A program made the position numbers and the translations under genes. 32,020 nucleotides of DNA from Nitrospirales bacterium (lineage in GTDB: Bacteria > Nitrospirota > Nitrospiria > Nitrospirales > NS-4). Positions 1 to 10,123 of this stretch are shown here, in pieces (positions within the stretch are counted from its first letter, which is position 1; each line of letters starts with the position of its first letter). The notes beneath the pieces are model-generated. The model searched no databases. It was not told where the DNA came from and saw nothing but the letters and a program-made list of their open reading frames with translations. The stretch lies in contig JAUSHW010000116.1 in assembly GCA_030648395.1 (NCBI GenBank), positions 1-32,020 on the forward strand. The letters are read 5' to 3'.

Positions 1-681
1 GGCCACGTTGCCGGCCTCCCACGCATCCACCATGGCCGCCATCTCAGCGGGCGCCACGTTGGCCGTCACCGTGATGACACCCGTTGCCCCCACAGCCATC
101 ATCGGTAGCGTCAGCGCGTCGTCGCCCGAGAGTACCGTGAACCGGTCACCACACGCCTGCACGATTTCGCTCACCTGCTGGAGCGACCCCGCGCCCTCCT
201 TGATCCCGACGATGTTCTTCACTGTCGCCAGCCTCGCCACGGTCGCAGGCGCCATGTTCACCGCCGTCCGCCCCGGAATGTTGTAGAGGATCTGCGGGAT
301 GTCCACCGCCTCGGCGATCGCCTTGTGGTGCCGGTAGAGGCCCTCCTGAGTCGGCTTGTTGTAGTAGGGCGAAATGAGCAGCGCGGCGTCGGCCCCGGCT
401 GAGCGGGCATGGCGGGTGAACTCGATCGCCTCATCCGTCGCGTTGGAGCCTGTCCCAGCGATCACCGGCACACGGCGCTTCACGGCCTCGATGGTGAACT
501 CGACGACCCGCTTGTGCTCCTCGTGGGTCAGCGTGGCGGACTCGCCCGTCGTCCCGCACGGCACGATCCCGTCGGTCCCGTTCGCGATCTGCCACTCGAT
601 CAGATCGCCAAGCGCCTTCTCATCGACTGTGCCGTTTCGGAACGGCGTAATGATGGCAACCAGCGAGCCGCGGAACGTCAT
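1..681 (-). CDS. dapA: 4-hydroxy-tetrahydrodipicolinate synthase, 3' end beyond left edge
   Basis: Reverse-strand translation from ATG at 681 reads MTFRGSLVAIITPFRNGTVDEKALGDLIEWQIANGTDGIVPCGTTGESATLTHEEH...YNIPGRTAVNMAP; GTTGE and YNIPGRT are typical of DapA. ATGA overlap with dapF stop at 678-681. Confidence 0.95.
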   Translation of the reverse strand, partial: MTFRGSLVAIITPFRNGTVDEKALGDLIEWQIANGTDGIVPCGTTGESATLTHEEHKRVVEFTIEAVKRRVPVIAGTGSNATDEAIEFTRHARSAGADAALLISPYYNKPTQEGLYRHHKAIAEAVDIPQILYNIPGRTAVNMAPATVARLATVKNIVGIKEGAGSLQQVSEIVQACGDRFTVLSGDDALTLPMMAVGATGVITVTANVAPAEMAAMVDAWEAGNVA

Positions 682-1568
682 GTCTTGGGATGCTCCCAGG
701 CCTCGGGGCGCAGCTGCCCCTCGAAGACCGCCCGCGCCTCGCCGGTCAGCGTGAGGTTGGAGAACTGTTCGCCGCTCTGCGTGAACGACACGCGCAGGGG
801 CATCCTGCTGAGGGGAATCACCGTGATCGGCGACTCCGCCTTGTGAACCAGGGCAGCCAGCAGGGCCGACGCGAGCGCGCCGCTCCCGCAGGCCAGCGTC
901 TCTTCCTCGACGCCGCGCTCGTACGTCCTGATCTTGATGGTGTGGCGGTCCACCATCTGGGCGAAGTTGACGTTCGTCCCGGCCGGTTTGAACACCTCAT
1001 GCCGGCGGATCGGACGTCCGATCCCGATGACTTCCGCCGTGGACGTGTCGTGAACGAAATACACGAAATGCGGCACACCCGTATGGATGGCATGGCCCTC
1101 CAGCATCGTTCCCTCATGCGACACGATCGCCTGCCCGGGGATGTCATTCCTCCGCCGGCGATGCGACGGGATGGCCAGGCGGATGTTCAGCCGGACGCCG
1201 CTCGGCTCCGGTACGCGGACCGTGACCTGCTCCCCGTCCACTTCGGCTTCGACGACTCCGGCACTGCCTTCAAACCGCATGGCCTTGGGCGCGATCTTCT
1301 TCAGATACGCGAACCGTGCCACGCAACGGGCGCCGTTTCCGCAGAAATCGGCCTCGCCGCCGTCGTTGTTGTAAAACCGCCAGCGGAAATCGTACTTGCG
1401 GGACTTCTCCAGGAAAATGAGTCCGTCCGCGCCGACCGAGAGGTGGCGGCGGCAGACACTGGCCACGAAGGCCGGCATCTTCCTGGGGTCAATCACGCGG
1501 TCCCGGTTGTCCACGACGATGAAGTCGTTGCCGGCGCCGGAAAGTTTCATGAAGGGGATTTTCTTCAT
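678..1568 (-). CDS. dapF: diaminopimelate epimerase
   Basis: 296 aa; MKLSGAGNDFIVVDNRD, FCGNGARC, ERGVEEETLACGSGA are DapF active-site motifs. Confidence 0.96.
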   Translation of the reverse strand: MKKIPFMKLSGAGNDFIVVDNRDRVIDPRKMPAFVASVCRRHLSVGADGLIFLEKSRKYDFRWRFYNNDGGEADFCGNGARCVARFAYLKKIAPKAMRFEGSAGVVEAEVDGEQVTVRVPEPSGVRLNIRLAIPSHRRRRNDIPGQAIVSHEGTMLEGHAIHTGVPHFVYFVHDTSTAEVIGIGRPIRRHEVFKPAGTNVNFAQMVDRHTIKIRTYERGVEEETLACGSGALASALLAALVHKAESPITVIPLSRMPLRVSFTQSGEQFSNLTLTGEARAVFEGQLRPEAWEHPKT

Positions 1569-2842
1569 TGTGCCCCCTGGTTGAGGAACGCCGGAATGGT
1601 CTCGCCGCGCACGAGATCGGCGTACTCCTCCCGCGCCCGAATGACGTGGAACGTCCCGTCCCGCACAAGCACCTCGGCCACGCGGGGCCGCGAATTGTAG
1701 TTGGAGGCCATGCTGAATCCGTAGGCGCCGGCGCTCATCACGGCGAGCAGCTCGCCAGGGTCCGCCAGCGGCATCATCCGGTCCTTGGCGAGAAAGTCTC
1801 CCGACTCGCAGACCGGCCCGACGACATCCACCAGAACCTGCTTCTTCAGCTTGTCGCGGTGCTCGCGCACGGGCTTGATCTCGTGGTACGCGCCGTAGAG
1901 CGACGGACGGATGAGGTCGTTCATGGCCGCGTCCACGATCAGGAACGTCTTGTCCGGATTGGCCTTGTGATAAAGCACCTTCGTCACCAGCACGCCGGCA
2001 TTTCCCACAATGGAGCGCCCCGGCTCAAAGATCAGCATGCACTTCAAGTCCTTGATGAGCGGCGAAATGGCCTGCGCCAGGTCCTGGGGCTGCGGCGGCG
2101 TCTCGTCCTGATAGATGATCCCGAGCCCGCCTCCGACGTTCAGATAGCGGATCTGCACGCCGATCCCCTTCAGCTGCTCGACCAGCAGAAGAATCTTCTT
2201 AAGCGCGTCCACAAAGGGACTGACCTGGGTGAGCTGCGAGCCGATGTGCTTGTGCACGCCGACGATCTCGATGTGCTTCAAGGTCGTCGCCAGCTTGAAC
2301 TCCTCCAGCGCCCGCTCGGCGCTGATCCCGAACTTGCTCTTCTTCAGGCCGGTGGAAATGTACGGATGCGTCTGCGGATCGATGTCGGGATTGATGCGCA
2401 GGGCCACCCGCGCCCTGGTCTTCATCCCGCCCGCCACCCGGTCGATGGCGCGGAGCTCGGCCGAGGACTCGACATTGAACATCAGAATGTTCGACTCGAG
2501 TGCGTAGCGGATTTCGCTGTCGGACTTGCCGACCCCCGCAAAGACGATCCGCTGGGGCGCGATCCCCGCCTGCAGAACCCGGTAGAGCTCGCCCCCCGAC
2601 ACAATATCCGCGCCCGCACCTTCCCGAGCCAGCAGCCGTAACATGGCGAGGGTGGAATTGGCCTTGATCGCATAGGCTACGAGGTGCGGGATCTCGTTGA
2701 ACGCGGAGTCGAAGGCCCGGAACTGGCGCAACACCGTGGCGTGGCTGTAGACATAGCACGGCGTGCCGACCTTCTCGGCGATCGTGCGAAGCGGCACCGC
2801 CTCGCAATGGAGCTCGCCGTTCTGGTAGTGGAAATCAGGCAT
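1565..2842 (-). CDS. lysA: diaminopimelate decarboxylase
   Basis: 425 aa; PLP alanine-racemase-like fold decarboxylase: YAIKANST, HKHIGSQLT, VGGGLGI, FEPGRSIVGNAG, GPVCESGDF. Confidence 0.96.
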   Translation of the reverse strand: MPDFHYQNGELHCEAVPLRTIAEKVGTPCYVYSHATVLRQFRAFDSAFNEIPHLVAYAIKANSTLAMLRLLAREGAGADIVSGGELYRVLQAGIAPQRIVFAGVGKSDSEIRYALESNILMFNVESSAELRAIDRVAGGMKTRARVALRINPDIDPQTHPYISTGLKKSKFGISAERALEEFKLATTLKHIEIVGVHKHIGSQLTQVSPFVDALKKILLLVEQLKGIGVQIRYLNVGGGLGIIYQDETPPQPQDLAQAISPLIKDLKCMLIFEPGRSIVGNAGVLVTKVLYHKANPDKTFLIVDAAMNDLIRPSLYGAYHEIKPVREHRDKLKKQVLVDVVGPVCESGDFLAKDRMMPLADPGELLAVMSAGAYGFSMASNYNSRPRVAEVLVRDGTFHVIRAREEYADLVRGETIPAFLNQGAQ

Positions 2843-4712
2843 CCTGAAGATCCTCGGCCAGGAGGTCCAGCCCGCTCAAACTCATGCCCTCAAGGGATGA
2901 GGCGAACGCGCCCTGGATCTTCCGGTAGCGCACGCGCACGGAAGGCGCGGCCTTCGTGAAGAACTCCCCGTCCATGAGCGTCGCGAGCGCCTGTGGGGTC
3001 GCGTGGCGCACGTGCTCGAAGTTGACGATGATGTCCAGCTTGGCCTTCGACGCCGCGTCGGCAATGCGCGTTTTCAACTCGGCGGCGTTGAGCCGATCCA
3101 GCGCCCCTTCCAGGTCCACAAGGAGCGCCGTCAACTTCTCATGCTTGCGCGCCTTGATGCTGAGGAACTGGTCCACCTGGCCGGACACCTTCTTGAGGGC
3201 CAGCAGCGCGTTGGGGATCGGATTTTCCATCTCCACCGACGGCAGCTTGGCCTGCAGGGTCTTGATGACGGCGGCGACCGGCGACAGTCCCCCCTTCGGG
3301 CAGGCCCGGTTGATGACCCGGCGGAACTCCCAGTTCATCTGGAAGCGCGGGATGATGCGCTGGCTGGTGTTGGAGATCCGCTTCAAAATGTTCGGCAGCG
3401 AGTAGAACTGATGCTGCGCCCAGTGGAAGCCCTCCTGGAGCTGCTCGGGCGTCATGCGGGTCGGGCGGAACGTCACGTGCTTCCCGTCGTAGTGCGCCCA
3501 GTTCCGGTCGAAGATCCGGCCTGCCGCCTCGTACCGGGCCTGCAGCGGCGTGCCCGGCAGCGGCGTCAAGACGTTGAAATACGCCAGCTCGCAATGGTTC
3601 TTGACCAGGAAGTCGACCGTGCGCTCGAAGACCGACTCGTCGTCGTTGTCGAAGCCGAAGACGATCCCGGGGTTCACCATGATCCCGTGGTCGTGGAACA
3701 TCTTGATCTCTTCCTCGAACTTCTTGACCTTGTTGAAGGGCTTGTGCGTCTCGCCCAGGCTTTCCTCGAAGATGGACTCCAGGCCCACAAAGACCGACAC
3801 GCAGCCGCTCTCCGCCGCCAGCTTGACCATCTCCGCATCATCGCCCAGGAACAGCGTGGACTGGCAGCCCCACTTGATGTTCAGCGGCTTCAGGGCCGCC
3901 CACAGTTCCCGGCAATAGGCCCGGTTGCTGTTGTGCAGATCGTCGACGAACGCGAAGATGGAGCCGTCCTCGATCCCGAACCGGATTTTCGCGGCGATCT
4001 TGAGGGCCTCCAGCACCGAGCTGCGCCCCATCCGTCCGACCAGCTCCTCGCACACCCAGCCCTTGACCCGCTGGATCTCGGCCACGACCTCGGCGACCGG
4101 CCGCCGCCGCGTGCTCTTGCCGTTGAACGGCGACACGCTGCAGAACTCGCAGTCGAAATGGCAGCCCCGTGTAGTGAACGTGCACTGCCGTGTCATGTAG
4201 GCGTCTTCGCTGAGCAGATCCACCCGCGGCGGCTTGTAATGGTCCAGCGGCGGGAACTGCTCCATCTTGTAGTGCCGCTGCATGCGTCCCGCCTCAAAGT
4301 CCTCCACCAGCCGGGGCCAGGACTCCTCGGCCTCGCCCGTCACGATGGCGTCGCAGTGCTGCAAAGCCTCGTCGGGACAGTAGGTGGGATGCACGCCGCC
4401 CAGCACGACCGGCACGCCCCGCTTCCGAAACTCGTCGGCAAGCTGGTAGGCGCGTGGCGCGTAGCAGGTCATCACCGAAATCCCGACCATGTCCGCCGGG
4501 TAGTCGAGATCGATCTCGCGAACGGCCTCGTCCTGGACCTCGATCTCCCAATGCTCCGGCGTGTAGGCGGCGATCGCAGGCAGGCTAAGCTTGGGAAACC
4601 AGATCGCCTTCCGCTCGCTGGGCCCGAGATGATAGGGGCTCTCCCGCGGATAGGGATCCACCAACAGCAGCTTGCGCTGCTTGCGCGCCCGTGACAATTT
4701 CATCAGCTGCAT
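2835..4712 (-). CDS. B12-binding-domain radical SAM protein with an extra C-terminal STAS-like segment
   Basis: 625 aa; N-terminal cobalamin-binding-like domain (GVHPTYCPDEAL...AIVTGEAEESW), radical SAM cluster motif CHFDCEFC; C-terminal ~95 aa LTALLVDLEGALDRLNAAELKTRIADAASKAKLDIIVNFEHVRHATPQALATLMD resembles a STAS domain. Confidence 0.88.
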   Translation of the reverse strand: MQLMKLSRARKQRKLLLVDPYPRESPYHLGPSERKAIWFPKLSLPAIAAYTPEHWEIEVQDEAVREIDLDYPADMVGISVMTCYAPRAYQLADEFRKRGVPVVLGGVHPTYCPDEALQHCDAIVTGEAEESWPRLVEDFEAGRMQRHYKMEQFPPLDHYKPPRVDLLSEDAYMTRQCTFTTRGCHFDCEFCSVSPFNGKSTRRRPVAEVVAEIQRVKGWVCEELVGRMGRSSVLEALKIAAKIRFGIEDGSIFAFVDDLHNSNRAYCRELWAALKPLNIKWGCQSTLFLGDDAEMVKLAAESGCVSVFVGLESIFEESLGETHKPFNKVKKFEEEIKMFHDHGIMVNPGIVFGFDNDDESVFERTVDFLVKNHCELAYFNVLTPLPGTPLQARYEAAGRIFDRNWAHYDGKHVTFRPTRMTPEQLQEGFHWAQHQFYSLPNILKRISNTSQRIIPRFQMNWEFRRVINRACPKGGLSPVAAVIKTLQAKLPSVEMENPIPNALLALKKVSGQVDQFLSIKARKHEKLTALLVDLEGALDRLNAAELKTRIADAASKAKLDIIVNFEHVRHATPQALATLMDGEFFTKAAPSVRVRYRKIQGAFASSLEGMSLSGLDLLAEDLQDA

Positions 4713-4888
4713 CGCGTCACCTCATCTATCAAAAAAGAATGCCTGACATATTCGTGTGCACTCAAACTCGATCGTTCCTGTTTCCCCGGCGGCACGTCCT
4801 CCGGCGGTATCGGCGCGGTCTTCTTGCCGCACGCGACCAGCATCAGCCCGGTGAGCACCACCATGCCCGCGAGCGTCGCGACTCTCAT
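4703..4888 (-). CDS. small lipoprotein, LptM/YifL-like
   Basis: 61 aa; signal peptide with lipobox LMLVAC followed by GKKTAPIPPEDVPPG, as in LptM/YifL-type lipoproteins, which often neighbour lysA/dapF/argH. Overlaps argH start. Confidence 0.6.
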   Translation of the reverse strand: MRVATLAGMVVLTGLMLVACGKKTAPIPPEDVPPGKQERSSLSAHEYVRHSFLIDEVTRCS

Positions 4889-6291
4889 TTCTCGGCGCGC
4901 AGCGCTTTCTGGAGAACCTTGAGCCTGGCCTCCACACGCTTGCGCGCGGTCCCGCCGATCTGCGCCTTTCGCTCCAACGCCCCTTCCACGGAGAGCACGT
5001 CCAGCGCGTCCTTCTCAAACGCCGGCGAGAACTTCCGCAGATCGTCCAGGGTGAGCCCCGTGAGGTCCTTGCCGCGATCCAGCCGGTCCCGCACGATCCG
5101 GCCGACGACGGCATGGGCCTGGCGGAACGGCACGCCTTTCAGCGCCAGGTAATCGGCCAGCTCCGTGGCCAGCAGAAATCCCTCTGTCGCCGCACGGGCC
5201 ATCGTCGCGCGCCGGACCGACAGTCCCGGAACCAGCGACGCGAGCATCCCCAGCACATCCCGGACCGTGTCCACGGCATCGAAAATCGGGCTCTTATCCT
5301 CCTGCAAGTCACGGTTGTAACTCAAGGGCAGGCCCTTGAGAACGGTCAGCAGGGCCACGAGGTGCCCATAGACACGTCCCGTCTTGGCCCGGATCAGCTC
5401 CGGCACGTCCGGATTCTTCTTCTGCGGCATCATGCTGCTGCCGGTGCAAAAGGCGTCCGAAAGCTCCACAAACCCGAACTCCTGGGACGACCACAGCACC
5501 AGTTCCTCCGCGAACCGGGACGCGTGCGTCATCACCAGCGCAAGCGCCGCCAGCGTCTCCACCACGAAATCCCGGTCGGAGACCGCGTCCAGACTGTTCT
5601 GGCTGACCGCCGGAAAGCCGAGCAGACGCGCCGTGAACTCCCGGTCCAGCGGGTAGTTCGTCCCCGCCAGCGCCCCCGAACCCAGCGGCATGACGTTGAT
5701 CCGCCGGAGCGCGTCGCGCAGCCGCCCCCTGTCGCGCTCCGCCATCTCCACGTACGCCAGAAGATGGTGCGCGAGCAGAACCGGCTGGGCCCGCTGCAAA
5801 TGCGTGTAGCCCGGCATCACCACGCTGCTCTCCCGGCGCGCCAGCTCGACAAGGCTTTCCTGAAACCGCCGCAGTCCGGCGAGCAGGCTCGTCACCTCCT
5901 CGCGCAGGTAGAGACGGAGGTCCAGGGCGACCTGGTCGTTCCGGCTGCGCCCGGTGTGCAGCTTGCCGCCCACCGCGCCGACGAGCTCGGTCAGCCGCGC
6001 CTCGATCGCCATGTGAATGTCTTCGTGCGCCGGCGTGAACCGGAGCCGCCCTTCACTGATCTCCCGCTCGACGCGATGGAGCCCGGCGATGAGCTTCTCC
6101 GCCTCCCGGCGGGTCAGCACACCGGCCTGCTGGAGCGTCCGGCAATGCGCAATGCTCCCGGCGATGTCCTGCCGGTAGAGCCGGCAATCGACCGCCAGCG
6201 AGGACGTGAAGGCCTCGACCTTCGGATCCGTGTTCTGACGGAACCGGCCGGCCCACGGCTTCTTCTGTTCGGGTTTTCTCTTCACTGTCAC
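4885..6291 (-). CDS. argH: argininosuccinate lyase
   Basis: 468 aa; KPWAGRF, HTGRSRNDQVA, GSSMMPQKKNPD signature. Confidence 0.97.
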   Translation of the reverse strand: MTVKRKPEQKKPWAGRFRQNTDPKVEAFTSSLAVDCRLYRQDIAGSIAHCRTLQQAGVLTRREAEKLIAGLHRVEREISEGRLRFTPAHEDIHMAIEARLTELVGAVGGKLHTGRSRNDQVALDLRLYLREEVTSLLAGLRRFQESLVELARRESSVVMPGYTHLQRAQPVLLAHHLLAYVEMAERDRGRLRDALRRINVMPLGSGALAGTNYPLDREFTARLLGFPAVSQNSLDAVSDRDFVVETLAALALVMTHASRFAEELVLWSSQEFGFVELSDAFCTGSSMMPQKKNPDVPELIRAKTGRVYGHLVALLTVLKGLPLSYNRDLQEDKSPIFDAVDTVRDVLGMLASLVPGLSVRRATMARAATEGFLLATELADYLALKGVPFRQAHAVVGRIVRDRLDRGKDLTGLTLDDLRKFSPAFEKDALDVLSVEGALERKAQIGGTARKRVEARLKVLQKALRAEK

Positions 6292-6304
6292 TCCCGCCGC
6301 CCCT

Positions 6305-7534
6305 TCATCTCTTGCGTGTCGTCATTTTCTTGCGCGAAGCGCGGATCGCGAGCCGCAGCGCATTGAGACGGATAAAGCCCTCGGCATCCTTCTGGCGATA
6401 GACTTCATCTTCCTCGAACGTGGCCATGTCCAGCCGGTAGAGCGACCGGGTAGACCGCCGCCCGGCGACGGAACAGGTTCCTTTGTAGAGCTTGACCCGG
6501 GCGGTGCCCGTGACATCCCGCTGCGCCTCGTCCATCGAGGCCTGGAGCATCTCGCGCTCCGGCGCATGCCAGTAGCCGTTGTACACCATGTCCGCGTACC
6601 GCGGGATCAGCGAATCGCGCAGATGCAGCACCTCGCGATCGAGCGTCAGCGACTCCACGGCCCGATGCGCCACGTGCAGGATCGTCCCGCCGGGGGTTTC
6701 GTACACGCCCCGCGACTTCATGCCGACGTACCGGTTCTCCACCAGATCGACGCGGCCGACTCCGTGCGCCCCGCCCAGCCGGTTGAGATGCGCCAGCAGT
6801 GTGGCCGGCGACAGCCGTTTGCCGTTGACCGCGACAGGATTGCCCTCTTCGTACTCGATTTCGACATAGGCCGGCTTCGCCGGCGCCTTCTCCGGCGAGA
6901 CGCTCATCTCAAAGATGTCCTCCGGCGCTTCTTCCCAGGGGTCCTCGAGAATCCCGCCTTCGTAGCTGATGTGAAAGAGATTCTGATCGGTGCTGTAGGG
7001 CTTGGCCTTCGTCGCCGTCACAGGAATCCCGTGCCGCTGGGCGTATTCGATCAACTCCCGCCTGGACCGGAACTCCCACTCGCGCCATGGCGCGATGATC
7101 CGGACCGACGGGTTCAAGGCCAGATAGGTCACCTCGAACCGCACCTGATCGTTGCCCTTCCCGGTCGCCCCATGCGCCACCGCGCCGGTGCCCTCACGCT
7201 CGGCGATCTCGATCTGCCGTTTGGCGATGAGCGGGCGGGCGATAGACGTGCCGAGCAGGTAGCTGCCCTCATAGACGGCGCTGGCACGCAGCATGGGAAA
7301 GATGTAGTCCCGGACGAAGGTCTCGCGGAGATCCTCGACGTAGACCTTGCTCGCGCCCACCCGCAGGGCCTTGGCCTTGACGGCCTTCATATCCTCACCC
7401 TGTCCGAGATCGGCGCAGAACGCGATGACCTCGCAGCCGAACGTCTCCTTCAGCCACTTGAGGATCACCGACGTGTCGAGCCCGCCCGAGTAAGCCAGGA
7501 CGACTTTTTTGATCGAGGTCTGCCGGTTGCGCAT
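6305..7534 (-). CDS. argG: argininosuccinate synthase
   Basis: Start taken at [27 protein letters not shown] (ATG 7532-7534) rather than the longer ORF start, which lies inside arg[11 protein letters not shown] and [10 protein letters not shown] motifs. Confidence 0.96.
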   Translation of the reverse strand: MRNRQTSIKKVVLAYSGGLDTSVILKWLKETFGCEVIAFCADLGQGEDMKAVKAKALRVGASKVYVEDLRETFVRDYIFPMLRASAVYEGSYLLGTSIARPLIAKRQIEIAEREGTGAVAHGATGKGNDQVRFEVTYLALNPSVRIIAPWREWEFRSRRELIEYAQRHGIPVTATKAKPYSTDQNLFHISYEGGILEDPWEEAPEDIFEMSVSPEKAPAKPAYVEIEYEEGNPVAVNGKRLSPATLLAHLNRLGGAHGVGRVDLVENRYVGMKSRGVYETPGGTILHVAHRAVESLTLDREVLHLRDSLIPRYADMVYNGYWHAPEREMLQASMDEAQRDVTGTARVKLYKGTCSVAGRRSTRSLYRLDMATFEEDEVYRQKDAEGFIRLNALRLAIRASRKKMTTRKR

Positions 7535-7539
7535 TCTCG

Positions 7540-8475
7540 TCACCGATCCCGAAGCAGCCGGGTGAGAATGGCCTTCTGGACGTGGAGCCGGTTCTCCGCC
7601 TGATCCAGCACAACCGACTGCGGGCCGTCCAGCACGTCCGCGGTGATCTCCTGGCCCCGGTGGGCCGGCAGGCAATGCATCACGAGAGCGTCCGGATGGG
7701 CGGCCGCCAGCAAACGCCCGTTGAGCTGGTAGGGCCCCAGCACTTTGATCCGCCGGGCCTGCTCTTTTTCCTGGCCCATGCTCGTCCACACGTCGGTGTA
7801 GAGCACATCGGCGCCCTTCACCGCGACGAACGGATCCTTGACGAGCTCGATCGAGGCCCCCGTGCGCTCCGCGCGCTCGCGGGACCATTCCACGATCGAG
7901 GCGTCCGGCTCGTACCCGTGCGGGCAGGCCACGCTGATCGTCATGCCCATGATGGCCGCCCCTTCAATTAAAGAATTCGCCACGTTATTCCCATCTCCCA
8001 CATAGGCAATCTTGATGCCCTTCCAACGCCGCTTCTTCTCTCGAATCGTAAAGAGGTCCGACAGGACCTGGCAGGGATGGTGCAGATCCGTCAGGCCGTT
8101 GATCACGGGAATGGTGGCGTTGCGCGCCCACTCTTCAACGGCGTGGTGCTCGTAGCACCGGATCACCAGCCCGTCCAAATAGCGTGAGAGTACCCTGGCC
8201 GTGTCGGCCACGGTCTCCCCGCGCCGCATCTGGATATCCATGACCGACAGGAAGATGGACTGTCCGCCGAGCTGATTCATGCCGGCCTCGAAGGAGACGC
8301 GGGTGCGCGTGGACGGCTTCTCAAAAAACAGTCCCAGCGTTTTGCCGCTCAACCGTTGGGCGGACAGCACCCGGCGACGCATGGCCTTCAGCTCGGCCGC
8401 CTCCTTGAAGAGGGCCAGAATCGCCTCCTTGGACAGGTCATGGACCGCCAGCAAGTGTGTCGCCTGGGACGTCAT
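7540..8475 (-). CDS. argF: ornithine carbamoyltransferase
   Basis: Start [19 protein letters not shown] at 8475; [33 protein letters not shown] motifs. Overlaps argD end. Confidence 0.96.
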   Translation of the reverse strand: MTSQATHLLAVHDLSKEAILALFKEAAELKAMRRRVLSAQRLSGKTLGLFFEKPSTRTRVSFEAGMNQLGGQSIFLSVMDIQMRRGETVADTARVLSRYLDGLVIRCYEHHAVEEWARNATIPVINGLTDLHHPCQVLSDLFTIREKKRRWKGIKIAYVGDGNNVANSLIEGAAIMGMTISVACPHGYEPDASIVEWSRERAERTGASIELVKDPFVAVKGADVLYTDVWTSMGQEKEQARRIKVLGPYQLNGRLLAAAHPDALVMHCLPAHRGQEITADVLDGPQSVVLDQAENRLHVQKAILTRLLRDR

Positions 8476-9668
8476 CGGCGGGCCTCGATCACGTCGCCCA
8501 GCGTGACGACCACCCGATCGATCTCGGCCGTCGTCACGATCAGCGGCGGCACGAACCGCAGGACATGCTCGCTCGTCGCATTGACCAGGATGCCGCGTTT
8601 GCGCAGATCGTGGACCAGTTCGCGCGCGTCGAGCGTCACTTCCACGCCGATCAACAGGCCGAGGCCCCTGACGTCGGTGACGGCGGGGCACCGCCCTTTG
8701 AGGTCCAGCAAGCCTTTCATGAAGTACTCGCCCAGGTGGGTGCACTGGCCGAGGATGTCCCGGTCCTCCAGAATCACCTCCAGCACGGCCAACGCCGCCG
8801 CGCACACCAGCGGATTCCCCCCGAACGTCGAGGCATGGCTGCCGGGCGTAAACGCCTTGGCCGCATCGTCCGTGGCGAGACAGGCTCCGATCGGCACGCC
8901 GCCGCCCAGGCCTTTGGCCAGCGTCATCACATCCGGTGTGATGCCGAAATGTTCATAGGCGAACAAGCGCCCCGTGCGGCCAATGCCGGTTTGCACCTCG
9001 TCCAGCATCAGCAAGGCGCCACGTTCACGGCTGATATCCCGGCAGGCCTTGAGAAAAGCCGGCGTGGCGACCCTCACGCCTCCCTCGCCCTGGACGACCT
9101 CCACCAGAATCCCCGCGGTCCTGGCCGTCACCGCTTTTGACAAGGCCTCTACATCATTGAACGGGACGTAGCGGAACCCTTCAGGCAGCGGCTCGAAGCC
9201 CTTCTGCACTTTTTCCTGGCCGGTCGCCGTCAGCGTGGCGAGCGTCCGCCCGTGGAACGAATTCAGCATCGAGACGATCTCGTAGCGGCCCGCGCCATCC
9301 TTCGCATGGGCCCAGCGCCGCGCCAGCTTGATTGCCGCTTCGTTCGCTTCGGCCCCGCTGTTGCAGAAAAACACCTTGTCGGCAAAGGAATGATCGACGA
9401 GGACCTGCGCCAGTTTCACCTGCGGTTCGGTATAAAACAGATTCGACGTGTGGATCAGGTGCTGGGCCTGCTGCTGGAGCGCGAGCGTGACCTTGGGATG
9501 ACAATGGCCCAGGACGTTGACGGCAACCCCGGCAAGAAAATCCAGGTACTCACGCCCCTCGACATCGTACACCTTGGTGCCCTGCCCTCTGGCCAGTGCC
9601 AGGGGGTACCGGGCATAGGTATCCATCAGGTACTGTCGGGCCCCTTGCATCAACTCTTCAGTCAGCAT
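8472..9668 (-). CDS. argD: acetylornithine aminotransferase
   Basis: 398 aa class-III aminotransferase; NSGAEANEAAIKLAR, LMLDEVQTGIGRTG, TLAKGLGGGVPIGA; first gene of the argD-F-G-H series. Confidence 0.94.
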   Translation of the reverse strand: MLTEELMQGARQYLMDTYARYPLALARGQGTKVYDVEGREYLDFLAGVAVNVLGHCHPKVTLALQQQAQHLIHTSNLFYTEPQVKLAQVLVDHSFADKVFFCNSGAEANEAAIKLARRWAHAKDGAGRYEIVSMLNSFHGRTLATLTATGQEKVQKGFEPLPEGFRYVPFNDVEALSKAVTARTAGILVEVVQGEGGVRVATPAFLKACRDISRERGALLMLDEVQTGIGRTGRLFAYEHFGITPDVMTLAKGLGGGVPIGACLATDDAAKAFTPGSHASTFGGNPLVCAAALAVLEVILEDRDILGQCTHLGEYFMKGLLDLKGRCPAVTDVRGLGLLIGVEVTLDARELVHDLRKRGILVNATSEHVLRFVPPLIVTTAEIDRVVVTLGDVIEARR

Positions 9669-9780
9669 ACCTGTCCTTTGTTTTCAAGCAGGTAAACGTA
9701 GCACAGAAGGACCCTTGCGTGCAATCAACTGCAAGCGAAAACAAGGGCTTAGGTGTGGCGGGAAGACCGGCTGAAACTAT

Positions 9781-10107
9781 CTATCCGTTCTTGAACGCTT
9801 CCTTCAGCAAGGGCTCGATCTCGCCCTTCTTCTCCATCGGGTCGAGGATGTCGGTATCGCCGTAGAACTGCCCATTGATGAAGACCTTGGGGAGCGTCGG
9901 CCAGTTCGTCATCTTGGTGAGCGCCTCACGTTTGGCCGGGTTCGGCAGAGCGTCGATGAGTTCGTAGGGATACCCATATTTGTCGAAAAACTGCATGGTC
10001 TCCCGTGTAAAGCCGCACTGAGGCATGGCCTTGGTGCCTTTCCCGTAAATCAGGATCTTATGCTTTTTGATCTCTGCCTGAATCTCGTCATCGATTGGAT
10101 TTGCCAT
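9781..10107 (-). CDS. grxD: monothiol glutaredoxin, Grx4 family
   Basis: 108 aa; KGTKAMPQCGFTRETMQFF, WPTLPKVFINGQFYGDTDIL. Active site is CGFT rather than CGFS. Confidence 0.92.
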   Translation of the reverse strand: MANPIDDEIQAEIKKHKILIYGKGTKAMPQCGFTRETMQFFDKYGYPYELIDALPNPAKREALTKMTNWPTLPKVFINGQFYGDTDILDPMEKKGEIEPLLKEAFKNG

Positions 10108-10123
10108 GTTGTTCCCCTTATAT

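Noticed and set aside
8-754. + strand ORFs at 8-286 and 374-754
   Set aside because: Antisense to dapA and dapF, which are clearly coding on the minus strand.
3003-4694. Long + strand ORF of 563 aa opposite the radical SAM gene
   Set aside because: Antisense shadow ORF in GC-rich DNA; arginine/leucine/histidine-rich with no family features, while the minus strand encodes a clear enzyme.
6305-7888. 527-aa argG ORF with N-terminal extension
   Set aside because: The extension lies within argF in another frame; the argG family start is [20 protein letters not shown] at 7534.
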